Origin: CAWJKP01 sp963843465
Lineage (GTDB): Bacteria > Planctomycetota > Planctomycetia > Pirellulales > Thermoguttaceae
DNA length: 64,000 nucleotides
Assembly (NCBI GenBank): GCA_963843465.1
Contig: CAWJKP010000007.1
Coordinates: forward strand, 558,001 to 622,000
Direction: 5' to 3'
Positions within the stretch are counted from its first letter, which is position 1. Each line of letters opens with the position of its first letter. The notes beneath the pieces were generated by a model, which was not told the origin of the DNA, searched no databases, and worked only from the letters and a program-made list of their open reading frames with translations. Shown here one piece after another: positions 9,622 through 18,614 of the stretch. The position numbers were made by a program, and so were the translations under genes.

Positions 9622-11587
9622 GGACCATCTCCTTTAAGTCTCTCGGACCCTCGACTGGTAGGTGAATGCAAAATCTGGCCCCTCGGTCGGGCTCGGATTC
9701 CACGGAGATCTCGCCGCCATGCGTGCCGACGATTTTGGCGGCCATGGCCAACCCGAGCCCGGTACCTCGCGACTCCTTGGTGCTGAAGAAGGGGACGAAG
9801 ACGTTTTGCCGGACTTCTTCGCTCATGCCGCACCCGTTGTCGCGGACCTCGATCAGGAACACGCCCCCGCCGTTGGTCAAGGAGTTTGCCAACACCACTT
9901 GGGGAACTTCGCCGCAGCGGTAGTCCTTCGCGGCGCAGGCGTCGATCGCGTTGACCACGACGTCGGTCACGGCCATGCGGATCAGCTCCGCATCACAGAG
10001 CACGCCGGGCAAGCCGTCGGGCAACTGGGGGCACAGCGTCACGCCGCGGTCGGCGGCGGCCTGCCGGTTCAACTCGCAGACCTTTTCCAGCAGGGCATTC
10101 AGGTCCGCCCTCTGGAGGTTCAGCTTCGACTCCTTGGCGTATCGGAGCATGTGGCTGGACATGTTGTTGATTCGATCCACGCTGTGTTCGATCATCGTGC
10201 AGCCTTCCACGATTCGATCCGAGTTGTTCTCGCCGAGCCCGTTGCGGACGAGGTAAGCGCCGCCCTTGAGGATACCGAGCATGTTCTTGATGGCGTGCTG
10301 GATGCCGGTCACGGCCTGGCCGATGGCAGCCAGCTTCTCGCTGCGCGCCGCAGGCTATCGCTTTTTCGCAAGGCATCCTCCGCCCGGACCCGCTCGATGA
10401 ACTCCTGCTCTTGCCCCGAGAGGGCCAGTTGCAGCCGCCTGTTCAGCCAGGCCACGTAGAGCGACACCATAGTGGAGCCGGCCAACAGGACCACAATGCC
10501 CACCAGCCACAGCCAATACCGGCGGACCACCGCCGCCAACGTCAGCTTCCCGTAGTCCTTATAGGGACCAACGCGCAGCTCTTTCAAACACTCATGGACC
10601 TCTTGATAGTTGTGAGGAATCGTCCAGCCCGCGCATTGGGCTGCTTTGGCCGCCGGCAATTCTGCGGGCATCTTGATCAGCGCCACGGCGACGTCTTCCG
10701 CCAGCTTGTCGGGCGTGTGCTGGAGCTTGGCCAAGGGCCATTCCGGGTAGACGCGCGTGGAATGCAGGAAAGGCAAGCGGGCCCCCTCGCCCCCCTGCTC
10801 GTGCAGCACGCGGAATTCCCTCGAGGCGGATCTTTCCTTCCGCGGCCATTTGCTCGAGTATGTCGCTGCGGACGGTCCCCGCATCGACTTCGCCTGAGCG
10901 CACGGCGTAAACCACAGCGTCGTGCGTCGCGGCGAAGCGAAAATCGCGGAAGTCCCGATGCGGATCGATGCCGTGCTCGTTCAGCTCCCTCCACGCGACC
11001 TGCCAACCACCAAAGGAGTCTTCCGCCACTGCCATAAAGGTCTTGCCCTTGAGATCCTCCAGACGTTGGATGTCCCGGCGATCGGCCTTGCAGAGGACCG
11101 TGCCGGCATAAACCGTGTAGGCTCCACCCAGGCAGCGGTTCTTCAACGTCAGGATTCGGCTTGCGCCGAACGACCACTCCAAGTCGACGTACACGGCCGG
11201 GTTGGCGAGGATGAAATCCACTTCCCGCCGCTCGACCGCCGAGCGGACCTCATTATACCCCAGTGGCCTGATGACAAACGAGCGACTGGGGATCTCCCCG
11301 GCAAGGTACTCGGCCGTAGGTTGCCACTGTTTCAGGCAAACTTCCACGCCACGTTTGGCGAGGATCCCGATCCTTACCGGTCCGGCATCCCCGTACGCGG
11401 CGCAGAGCCGCACCGCGGAAAGCGACACGACGACCCCCACGACGACGGCCCGGCATGGGCCGCGGGGCCAGCGACTGCCGGGAGCCGGCCCGGCCGTGTC
11501 TCTGGGGTCTTTTGCAACGGACCGCCTTCCCAGGAAGGCCGCGTCAAGGAGGCGCTGGAAGCGCGAAAAGCTCTTGCCGAGGTCCAT
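9596..11587 (-). CDS. Histidine kinase with PhnD-like periplasmic sensor domain (two frameshifts)
   Basis: The gene is split across three frames (11587-10592, 10884-10309, 10312-9596) that read as one protein. Order: signal/membrane anchor ('AVVVGVVVSLSAVRLCAA'), a PhnD/phosphonate-ABC-type binding domain ('VRIGILAKRG', 'RSAVERREVDFILANP', 'DLKGKTFMAV'), a membrane helix ('YWLWLVGIVVLLAGS'), an H-box ('GIQHAIKNML') and an ATPase domain (N box 'VVNAIDAC', G1 'VRDNGCGM', G2 'GTGLGLAMA'). Deleting one G at about 10818-10820 restores 'RLEEFRVLHEQ', and adding one base near 10335-10345 restores 'SEKLAAIGQAVTGIQHAI'. The start is ATG 11587 with GGAGA upstream. It probably senses a small anionic or organic ligand and signals to the receiver gene at 9172. 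Confidence 0.75.
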
Positions 11588-11715
11588 CCTGACGAGTCTC
11601 CGGTCGGCGTGGTTCTGTAAGGGGACTTAGCACATGAAATGCCACAAGATACGAGGCTAAATGTATACTGAAAAGACGACGAAGTGATGTTTTTTAACTC
11701 AAACCGTAAGAATCG

Positions 11716-11844
11716 ACCACCAAGGCACAACGGGCACGAAGTTTGTTGAGATCCTTATGCTCCACGAAAGCGGCTCCCAAGAGAGTTGACTGGAGTTCGC
11801 AACACCTTGTCCTCATTGCGTTTGCGTCTTCGTGCCTTGGCGGT
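11716..11844. repeat. Imperfect inverted repeat (CCAAGGCAC...GTGCCTTGG type)
   Basis: The left arm at 11716-11740 (ACCACCAAGGCAC...GGCACGAAG) is complementary to CTTCGTGCCTTGGCGGT at 11828-11844. This resembles dispersed 'accaccaaggcacgaag' intergenic elements; no protein coding is evident. Confidence 0.5.
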
Positions 11845-12043
11845 TTCTTTGCAGTTTGAATTTCCTGACCGAGGAAGAACCCACCCGCGGGGCTTGCCAA
11901 AGGCCGATCTAACTTTAGGTTCTGGCGCTGGCGCAGCACCCCCCAATTGTGGATGAAACACGTCCGATCCTTTGCCTCTTGACCGGCTGCGTAACGCCGG
12001 TTTGACTCGACGAACGAGACAGACCGTGATATTTGACGGACAG

Positions 12044-12083
12044 GCCCAGATCCTGTGCGGGGCTAGCCCAGATTCTGTGCGGG
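12044..12083. repeat. Two-copy 18-bp direct repeat
   Basis: GCCCAGATCCTGTGCGGG (12044-12061) is followed by GCCCAGATTCTGTGCGGG (12066-12083), 17 of 18 identical with a 22-bp period. It lies about 230 bp upstream of the PEP-synthase-like start and could be an operator pair or a dispersed intergenic element. Confidence 0.5.
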
Positions 12084-12314
12084 ATTAACTGTGTTATTTG
12101 GCGGCCACCGGCCACCGCCTCGAGCGAGCAATGGGTATGCTGGGGCCTTTCCATCAAGGACTTGGAGTTCCGCGTCTCTCCACATGAGACCCGATGCCTG
12201 AACAGAACGGCCTCAAAGGGTGGTTTCGCGCTGGTTGGAATTGGGCCTTCGGTTGGCTCGGATCCGGCCGGAGCGTGCCTGCGCCATGGCACGCGTGAAG
12301 ACCGTTTCCGGCTG

Positions 12315-14699
12315 ATGTACGATCGTTTCCGGGAGATCCTGGGGCTCAACGACAACCTCCTCCAGTTGTTCGCCGACATCGAGGACAAACTCCTGGGAAC
12401 CAGGCCCTTCGCCCTGGGGCCGATCATCCAGTCGGTGCACCGCGCGGCCGCGGACGTGTTCGTCATGGCCAGGGACTTGAACCACATCGCCGACAATCGC
12501 TACCGGGAGCTGTACCACCTCATCCGCCGCGTTACGGCCGACGTCGATTTGCAATGCGAGGACCAACATCGGGCCCAAACGGGACCGCTGGTCGTGCCCC
12601 TGGAAAAGCTGCGAGCCGGCGATGCCCCGCTGGCCGGCGGCAAGATGGCCAATTTGGGAGAGGTGCGGGCGGAGGTCGGGCTCCGCGTGCCGGACGGGTT
12701 CGTCATTACGACCGCCGCCTTCGAACGCTTCATGTCCCGCAATTACCTTCGCCAGCGCACCGTCCAGCTCGAAGGGATTCTGGAGATGTTCGGGCCGGGG
12801 ACGCTGGCCGAAGCGTGCCGGGACGTGCAGCAGGCGATCCGCTCGGCGGAGATCCCCCTGGACCTGGACAGTGCCATCCACGTCGGCTATGACGCGCTGG
12901 TGGCTGAGGAGCCGCTGGGCGTCGCCATGCGGAGCAGCGCCGTTGGGGAGGACAGCGAGTCGTCGCACGCCGGGCTGTACCACACCGAGTTGAACGTCTC
13001 CCGCGACCAGGTGCTGAACACCTACCGCATGATCGTGGCCAGCGCCGTTGGGCCGGGGGCGGTGTCCTATCGCATGGAGCGGGGATTGACGGAATGGGAA
13101 GGAGCCATGGCGGTGGGTTGCATGCGCATGATCGAGCCGCGCTCGAGCGGGATCCTGTTTTCCCGAGACTTCAAGGACCCGTCGGCCGATCGCATGACGA
13201 TCAGCGCCACCTCCGGCATCTCGGCTCAGGCGGCGTCGGGAAAGCGGGGGCCCGAAGAAATCGTGGTCACCCCCGGCCGGCTCGGGGCTGTCGCCTCCGC
13301 CTGCCTCAGCCACCAAGACTTGGCGCAGTTGGCGGATGCGGCGCGGCGGCTGGAAGAGCATTTCGGCCGTCCCCAAGACATCGAATGGGCCATCGATGCC
13401 GGCGGGGAACTTTACATCCTCCAGACCCGGCGGATGGCGGCAACGGCGCCCCTCCCCTGCAAGCCGATGCGGATGGAGCCGGAGGGCGGGGCCCCAATTC
13501 TGCGGGGAGGCCGCGTCGCTTGTCCCGGGATCGGCGCCGGACCAGTCTTCCTGCTGCGGGGTGACGACGACATTGGGCAGTTTCCTCCGGGAAGCGTCCT
13601 GGTGGCACGGCACTCCTCGCCGGCTTACTCGCGCCTCATGGCCGGCTGCCGAGCCATCGTCACCGATGTCGGGTCGCCCATCGGCCACATGGCGATCCTC
13701 GCCCGCGAATTCCATGTCCCGGCCATCGTCGGCCTGGAGGACGCCACCCGGTTGCTGGAAACGGGCCGGGTCGTTACCGTGGACGCTACGGCCTGTCAGG
13801 TCTACGACGGGGAGATTCCTGTCCCCGATCCGCCGCCAAGCCGCGCCCCCCTGGCCGATTCCCCGGTGGTCCAACGGCTGCGGCGGCTGAGCCGCTTCGT
13901 CACTCCCCTGCACCTGGTCGATCCGCACTCGCCCGATTTCACGCCCGTCCATTGTCAGTCGCTGCACGACCTCTCCCGCTTCATCCACGAGAAGGTGTAC
14001 CAGGTGATGTTCCGCATCGGGGACATGGCCACCCAGAGCGGCGCCGGGGCCCTGCGCATCGAAGCCGACCTTCCCCTGGAAATCCACGTGTTCGATCTGG
14101 GGGGTGGATTGCGGGAGGGAACGAGAAGTTCCGGGAGCGTCGCGCCTGCGGAAATCCTCTCTATTCCCCTGAACGCCTTTCTCCAGGGGCTCATGGACAA
14201 GCAGATCGGTTGGAACCGGCCGCGGCCCGTCTCGGCGCGGGGTTTCCTTTCGGTGCTCGGGCAGGGGATAGCTCGGCCGCCGCCGGACGCCCTGGGCGTG
14301 GGTGCGGCATCGTATGCCGTAATCTCCGACCGCTACATGAACTTCAGCACGAAGGCGGGCTATCACTTCTCCACGCTGGACGTGTACTGCGGGCAGAGCC
14401 AGAACAAGAATTACGTCCACTTCCGTTTCGCCGGCGGCGCGGCGGCAGAAGAGCGGCGCCTGCGCCGCGTGCGCTTCCTGGCGGACGTGCTGGGCCATCT
14501 GGATTTCCGCGTCCAGTTGCGCGGGGACCACCTCGTCGCGAGGCTGGAGAAGTACGATCCCGATTTCCTCCGCAGCCGGCTGGCCGACTTGGGCCGGCTG
14601 ACGATGTGCTCCCGGCAACTGGACATGCTCATGGATTCGGACGACAGCCCCCCCTACTTCGCCCGGATGTTCCTCGAGGGAAAGCTGGAATGCTTTTGA
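12315..14699 (+). CDS. PEP synthase/pyruvate phosphate dikinase-like protein
   Basis: About 794 residues from ATG 12315. The order is a helical N-terminal region of ~85 residues ('MYDRFREILGLND'), then a PEP/pyruvate-binding ATP-grasp domain ('LAGGKMANLGEV', 'VPDGFVITTAAF', 'AMRSSAVGEDSESSHAG', 'IEWAIDAGGELYILQTRR'), then a swivelling phospho-His domain ('SPAYSRLM...', 'GSPIGHMAILAREF' with the expected His). The last ~270 residues are unlike the PEP-binding TIM barrel of classical PpsA/PpdK and contain 'YMNFSTKAGYHFSTLDVYCG'. The protein is thus a PEP-synthase-like variant with an unknown C-terminal domain, and the final acceptor is uncertain. The frame is open upstream to 12033, but the homologous part begins near 12315. 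It converges on the lipoprotein/TauE pair. Confidence 0.75.
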   Translation: MYDRFREILGLNDNLLQLFADIEDKLLGTRPFALGPIIQSVHRAAADVFVMARDLNHIADNRYRELYHLIRRVTADVDLQCEDQHRAQTGPLVVPLEKLRAGDAPLAGGKMANLGEVRAEVGLRVPDGFVITTAAFERFMSRNYLRQRTVQLEGILEMFGPGTLAEACRDVQQAIRSAEIPLDLDSAIHVGYDALVAEEPLGVAMRSSAVGEDSESSHAGLYHTELNVSRDQVLNTYRMIVASAVGPGAVSYRMERGLTEWEGAMAVGCMRMIEPRSSGILFSRDFKDPSADRMTISATSGISAQAASGKRGPEEIVVTPGRLGAVASACLSHQDLAQLADAARRLEEHFGRPQDIEWAIDAGGELYILQTRRMAATAPLPCKPMRMEPEGGAPILRGGRVACPGIGAGPVFLLRGDDDIGQFPPGSVLVARHSSPAYSRLMAGCRAIVTDVGSPIGHMAILAREFHVPAIVGLEDATRLLETGRVVTVDATACQVYDGEIPVPDPPPSRAPLADSPVVQRLRRLSRFVTPLHLVDPHSPDFTPVHCQSLHDLSRFIHEKVYQVMFRIGDMATQSGAGALRIEADLPLEIHVFDLGGGLREGTRSSGSVAPAEILSIPLNAFLQGLMDKQIGWNRPRPVSARGFLSVLGQGIARPPPDALGVGAASYAVISDRYMNFSTKAGYHFSTLDVYCGQSQNKNYVHFRFAGGAAAEERRLRRVRFLADVLGHLDFRVQLRGDHLVARLEKYDPDFLRSRLADLGRLTMCSRQLDMLMDSDDSPPYFARMFLEGKLECF

Positions 14700-14728
14700 T
14701 ATTTGCCCAACTTGTTGTTTTGCAGGCC

Positions 14729-15037
14729 CTACTTTCCCTGTCGGGCGACCTCTTTCTGCCGCGTCAGGTTCATTACCCGCCGGGCGACCAGGCGTCCTTC
14801 CGCCTCGCCATAGGCGATCCGCACCACGTCGTCCGCCTGGGGCTCCGCGCCGATCTCGGCGTGTTTCAGAGACAGTCGGACTTCGCGCTGCCCAGCGCGT
14901 TCGTCCTTGACGATCAGCTCTTGCGTGGACGGATCGTAGCTGACGACCCTCCCTTGCAGCACGTCCGGGCCTTTTCCGCAGCCGATCCATGCGCACGCCA
15001 GCCAGAGGGAGATGACGCCCGGGAGGAACCTTCTCAT
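14729..15037 (-). CDS. Small lipoprotein
   Basis: 102 residues from ATG 15037. The signal peptide ends in a lipobox ('CAWIGC', Cys near residue 20), so it is probably a lipid-anchored envelope protein. The rest is a small beta-rich region ('GRVVSYDPSTQELIVKD...'). A strong AGGAGAG lies 6 bases upstream and overlaps a TAG in another frame. In the given sequence the frame is continuous with the upstream TauE gene, making one 451-codon ORF, but the lipobox and ribosome-binding site argue for a separate gene. Confidence 0.6.
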   Translation of the reverse strand: MRRFLPGVISLWLACAWIGCGKGPDVLQGRVVSYDPSTQELIVKDERAGQREVRLSLKHAEIGAEPQADDVVRIAYGEAEGRLVARRVMNLTRQKEVARQGK

Positions 15038-15043
15038 ACCCAG

Positions 15044-15050
15044 CTCTCCT
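15044..15050 (-). promoter_or_regulatory. Ribosome-binding site that decides the lipoprotein start
   Basis: Read on the minus strand, AGGAGAG stands 6 bases before ATG 15037 and overlaps a TAG (15051-15049) that would end the TauE gene in the adjacent frame. Confidence 0.55.
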
Positions 15051-16084
15051 ACAGATCGGCCTCGCAGCTCTTCCGGAGGGCGGCGCTCCTTGAGGATGCC
15101 TTTGACGAACAAGGCGATGATGACGAAGCTGACCCCCGTCGCGGCGGCGAGGATCAGAGCCGAGGACGCCGCCTGGAATCCGAGTTGTTTCATGAGCACG
15201 GAGCTGCAAGCGATAAAGATCGTGACGGCGAACAACAGGCGAATGGAGTAGCCGTGCACGTAGCGGACGGCCACGGTTCCCAGTTGCGCCCCGAGGGCGG
15301 CCCCGAGCAACATCCACATGGCTGCCACGAGGTCCACGCGTCCTTTCACGCCGTAGGTGAACGCGCCGTAGGCCCCCGTGATCATGATCTCGAACAGATC
15401 GGTTCCCACGGCGACGACCGTCGGGCAGCCGACGAGGTAGATCAAGGCGGGCATGCGAATGAAACCGCCGCCCACGCCCAGCACGCTTGCCACGACGCCC
15501 GTCGTCAGCCCAACGAGGATCGGCAACCAAAGCGAAGCGGTGATGCCCGAGGTGCTGAAATGGACCATCGGCGGAATGTGCAGCCGCTGGAGCTTCTGGG
15601 CGAAGGTCTCGTGCACGGCCGCCGCCCCGCCCCGGCGCGCCGTTTGGCGGCGCCGCCGCAGGTGGCTGATGTAGTCGTAGAGCACGTAGCCGCCGACCAG
15701 CGCCAGGAAGATCACGTAGATCCTGCGGATGACCAACTCCGCCAGGCCCAGGCGTTCCAGGTGCATGACCAGCCTGGCCCCCAACTCCATGCCCACCGTG
15801 GTCCCCAGGATCATCGAGATGCCGAGCTTGAGGTCGACATTGCCGAATCTTCCGTGGCGCATGGTCGAGACGATGGATTTTCCTCCCATGTGGGCGAGGT
15901 CGGTGCCGATCGCATACGGCATGGGGAAACCGAAGATGTTCAGCGCGGGGGTGACGATCCAGGCGCCGCCGATGCCGAAGAAGCCGCCGCAAACGCCCAC
16001 GGTAAAGCCGATCAACAGCAACAGCAGGACGTTGAACTCGATCCCGGCTACGGGCAAGTAGATGTTGAAGGTCTGCATGGGCAT
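15049..16084 (-). CDS. TauE/SafE (TSUP) family permease
   Basis: Polytopic membrane protein of about 345 residues, with roughly eight to nine hydrophobic segments and two repeated glycine-rich motifs of the TSUP/COG0730 family ('GFFGIGGAWIVTPAL' and 'SVLGVGGGFIRMPAL'), about 180 residues apart. Members export or import sulfite, sulfonates or other small organic anions; the substrate is not inferable here. Between the halves is a cytoplasmic Arg-rich loop ('RRRRQTARRGG'). The end is uncertain: the annotated frame runs on into the lipoprotein, and a TAG at 15051-15049 in the neighbouring frame is the likely original stop. A small membrane protein lies 30 bp upstream on the same strand. Confidence 0.82.
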
Positions 16085-16114
16085 TGCCCCCGGCGGGAAG
16101 AGGGAAGAGAGGCC

Positions 16115-16450
16115 CTATTCGTGATGGTCGAGTTTCCCCAGCCGGATGCCCAGCAGGCCGATCACTCGGTCGAACGCGAACCCCAGGATGGTTCCTTCCG
16201 AAACCATGACGACGACGACGACCACGCCGTAGAGCCAAAGATCGCCGTTGTACAAATCGCCCACCCATTTCGCCAATCCGGGTCCCGCGTCCCTGGTGTC
16301 AGCGACGTTGATTAGCCTGGTCGCCGGTTTGCCGTCGCCGGCTGCAAGAACACTTCCCGCGGAAAGGCAGAAGATCAGCGTCCCCAGCAGGAGCTTCGGC
16401 CCATACCGATTTGCCAGCGCAACGAATACCCGCAAGAGTGTTCGCACCAT
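16115..16450 (-). CDS. Small membrane protein of unknown function next to TauE
   Basis: 111 residues from ATG 16450, chosen because GAGGGAGAT lies directly upstream and a signal/membrane segment follows ('LLLGTLIFCLSAGSVLA'). A second membrane helix is 'LWLYGVVVVVVMVSEGTILGF'. No family was recognised. Its position 30 bp upstream of the TSUP permease suggests one transcript and possibly an accessory role in the same transport. Confidence 0.55.
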   Translation of the reverse strand: MVRTLLRVFVALANRYGPKLLLGTLIFCLSAGSVLAAGDGKPATRLINVADTRDAGPGLAKWVGDLYNGDLWLYGVVVVVVMVSEGTILGFAFDRVIGLLGIRLGKLDHHE

Positions 16451-16524
16451 ATCTCCCTCGGGCGTACCTCCTGGAATGGGAACAGGCTGCATTCTATACT
16501 GCACGCGGTCGGAAATGCGCCGCT

Positions 16525-16580
16525 GGTAGTCCCGCCTTCAGGCGGTCTTGCCGCGGATTTCCGGCTAAAGCCGCTACTAC
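16525..16580. repeat. REP-like palindromic intergenic element
   Basis: Outer arms GTAGT / ACTAC enclose two hairpins, CCGCC-TTCA-GGCGG (16532-16546) and CGGCT-AA-AGCCG (about 16562-16573). This three-stem layout is typical of dispersed REP/BIME-like elements. No coding function. Confidence 0.6.
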
Positions 16581-16735
16581 GAACTCGGGCCATTTCGTCC
16601 CGCGTGCAGTATATATCGCACACAACCCCCGCACAAGGGGTGTTGTGGCCGAAAAATCGAAGGAAATCGGGATCAGGAAGCGGATTGCCACGGAAAACGA
16701 GCTGCCCTTTCTAAAGAACTTGTTTGAGGGGACGT

Positions 16736-18353
16736 TTATTCGCCCGGCCGGTCCAGAAGCGTGAAGAGCACCCGGTCCAAGGTCTCCTTGACGACGATCA
16801 GACGCCGGGTAATCCCCTCCTCGAAGGATGGCCACAACGCCGCGTACGCGAAACCCTTCGGCCAGGCCCCGCCGTGAGTGTCCCTGTCGACGGGACTCAT
16901 GAGCTTGCCATAATCTTCCCCGCTTCGCGCGGCGTTGCGGTACATGTCGAAAACCCGCGCAACCGGCACCTTGTTGTCCTCGCACATCTTGGCCAGCGCA
17001 TCGCTGAGCGCTTCCTCGGGCGAGCCAATGGGGTTGGTTCGCGCATAGGGATTGGTGGTCACAAAGATCACCACGGTGCCATGAGCCTCCAGCAGCCTGA
17101 TCATCTCTAGGACATTGCCCACCACCGCCTTGTGCTCCGCGGGCGGGGTTGCCCGCAAATCTTCGATGCCACAGGTGAGCACGCAGAACTCGGGCGCCAG
17201 CGTGAGAATCTTCTTGGTCGGGTCGCGAAGATCCCTGAGAAGCGTGGCACTGGTGGTCACGGGGCTCAGATCGACATTCGGATTGCGAATCTCATTGAAT
17301 AAGGTGTACGGCAGCAGCGGCAGGATGGCCCGGTTGCGGTCCTGGGTCCGGTCCAGGTAGTTGATCGAGTCGCCGTAATGATACACGAACCCGCTCTGCA
17401 CCCTGCCTGCACCGGCATCGTGCACGGCGCGGACATGATCCGCATAGTACAAGCCGTCCGCGGCGACTGGGCTTTGCGACGGCTGAGCAGAACCTTGCGC
17501 GACTTTCACACTGACGACCGCCGACCAGGGGCTCGTGTTCCGTTCATAGTCCCCAGCCAGGACGCGATAGCGATAGGTGCCCGCGGCGGGCGCCTCGTCC
17601 GTGCAGGCCATGTTCGCGGTTTGCGCGATTTTTGCGAACTTTCCCTTCCCTGCGGCGCGAGATCACGTACCACGCCACCCCGACATTGTCGCCAGCCGCT
17701 TTCCACGCCAGGTGCACGGCCGAGCCGCCGCAGCGGGCGGTCAATTGCCCCGGCGGCTCGGGCGGCGTGATGTCGTCACCCCGGTAAATCACCAGGTTTC
17801 GCACCTGATTCCTCGTAGCCTGGAAAGTCATTCGTGTAAACTTTGCGAGACTACTGCGGCGAGGCACGCCTTCGTGGATCAATGCAAAGCCACCCGCCTC
17901 TTTTCCACCCTGGGGAAGGAATTGATCGGCACGGTACAGGCATGGCGTCCAGTCGCCGCCTCCCCATGCATAGATCGTGGCGGCCAAAGGCCAGTTGCCC
18001 GTGAAGCGGTAGGCGCCCCGATGGTGCGACACGTCTCCCAGGGAAGCCTCGCGAAGGGTGAATTTTGTCTGTAGGTCGCTGCCCTTGGTTTGAAAGGCGA
18101 TCTTGACCCCATTGGCGTTCGTGATCGAAAGGGGAATCGGTCTTGTCAAATCCACCGCATCGAGGCGTTTGATCACGACAACCTCGCCGGCCGCGGCTTT
18201 CTCCCCAATAGCCGCCGAAGCCGGCTCGGCGAACAACTTGCCCTGAACAGCCATCGCCAACAGAACCAAGATGACCGCGTATCGTTTGCCCCTATGGCCT
18301 TTGTGCCATCGCCTGTCCGCCTTGCTCCAAGTCATCAGTTCCGTGAGCGCCAT
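16736..18353 (-). CDS. Secreted FN3 + SGNH/GDSL-like hydrolase, frameshifted
   Basis: The start is ATG 18353 (GGAGCC upstream; alternative ATG 18335), with a signal peptide ('AVILVLLAMAVQGKLFA'). After an N-terminal beta domain of ~190 residues comes a fibronectin-III-like module ('TPPEPPGQLTARCGGSAVHLAWKA'). Removing one base in the CTTT run at 17639-17642 gives 'SRRREGKFAKIAQTANMACT', and the FN3 strand continues ('GTYRYRVLAGDYERNTSPWS'). The C-terminal half is SGNH-like: 'VYHYGDSINYLDR' (block I, S in GDS) and 'VLTCGIEDLRA'. The last block is weak. It is probably an exported esterase acting on decorated glycans. Confidence 0.6.
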
Positions 18354-18407
18354 GCTACGGGCTCCAAGAGGATCGAGGTGACGGTCGGCCACGGTCCCAT
18401 GGTAGCG

Positions 18408-18459
18408 TTTTGTAACCCGTTTTGTAACCTGTCCTTCCCAAGAAACTCGTTTTGGGAAG
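18408..18459. repeat. 12-bp tandem repeat plus 8-bp hairpin
   Basis: GTTTTGTAACC occurs twice with a 12-bp period (18407-18429) and is followed by CTTCCCAA / TTGGGAAG arms (18434-18441, 18452-18459). It lies in the 261-bp divergent region between the SGNH gene and the chimeric gene at 18615, where a bidirectional promoter would sit. Confidence 0.4.
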
Positions 18460-18614
18460 AGGCGGGAGGCCAAGGTGCGTAGACGAGGGGAACAGGGACG
18501 GAACAAGGCGATTCCAGCCTGGAACCAGCTTGGGATCAAATCCCGCAACTCCTTGACTGGGAACGAGTACGAGATTATTGATAGTTGGAAAAGACAACAG
18601 AAAGGCCCGAATCC

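Larger units (their letters stand above)
11588..12314. other. Non-coding region between sensor kinase and PEP-synthase-like gene
   Basis: A 727-bp divergent intergenic stretch in which no credible gene is seen. It holds a dispersed inverted repeat (11716-11844) and a short direct repeat (12044-12083). The downstream PEP-synthase-like frame is open back to 12033, but that extension has no family resemblance and contains the repeat, so it is treated as untranslated. Confidence 0.5.

Noticed and set aside
12033..12314. Upstream extension of the PEP-synthase-like gene
   Set aside because: The added ~94 codons cover a direct repeat and show no resemblance to the family; ATG 12315 starts the recognisable sequence.
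12213..16268. Very long antisense reading frame (over 1,300 codons)
   Set aside because: It lies opposite the PEP-synthase-like gene and overlaps the TauE gene in another frame; its Arg/Gly/His-rich translation has no family motifs. It is a high-GC shadow.
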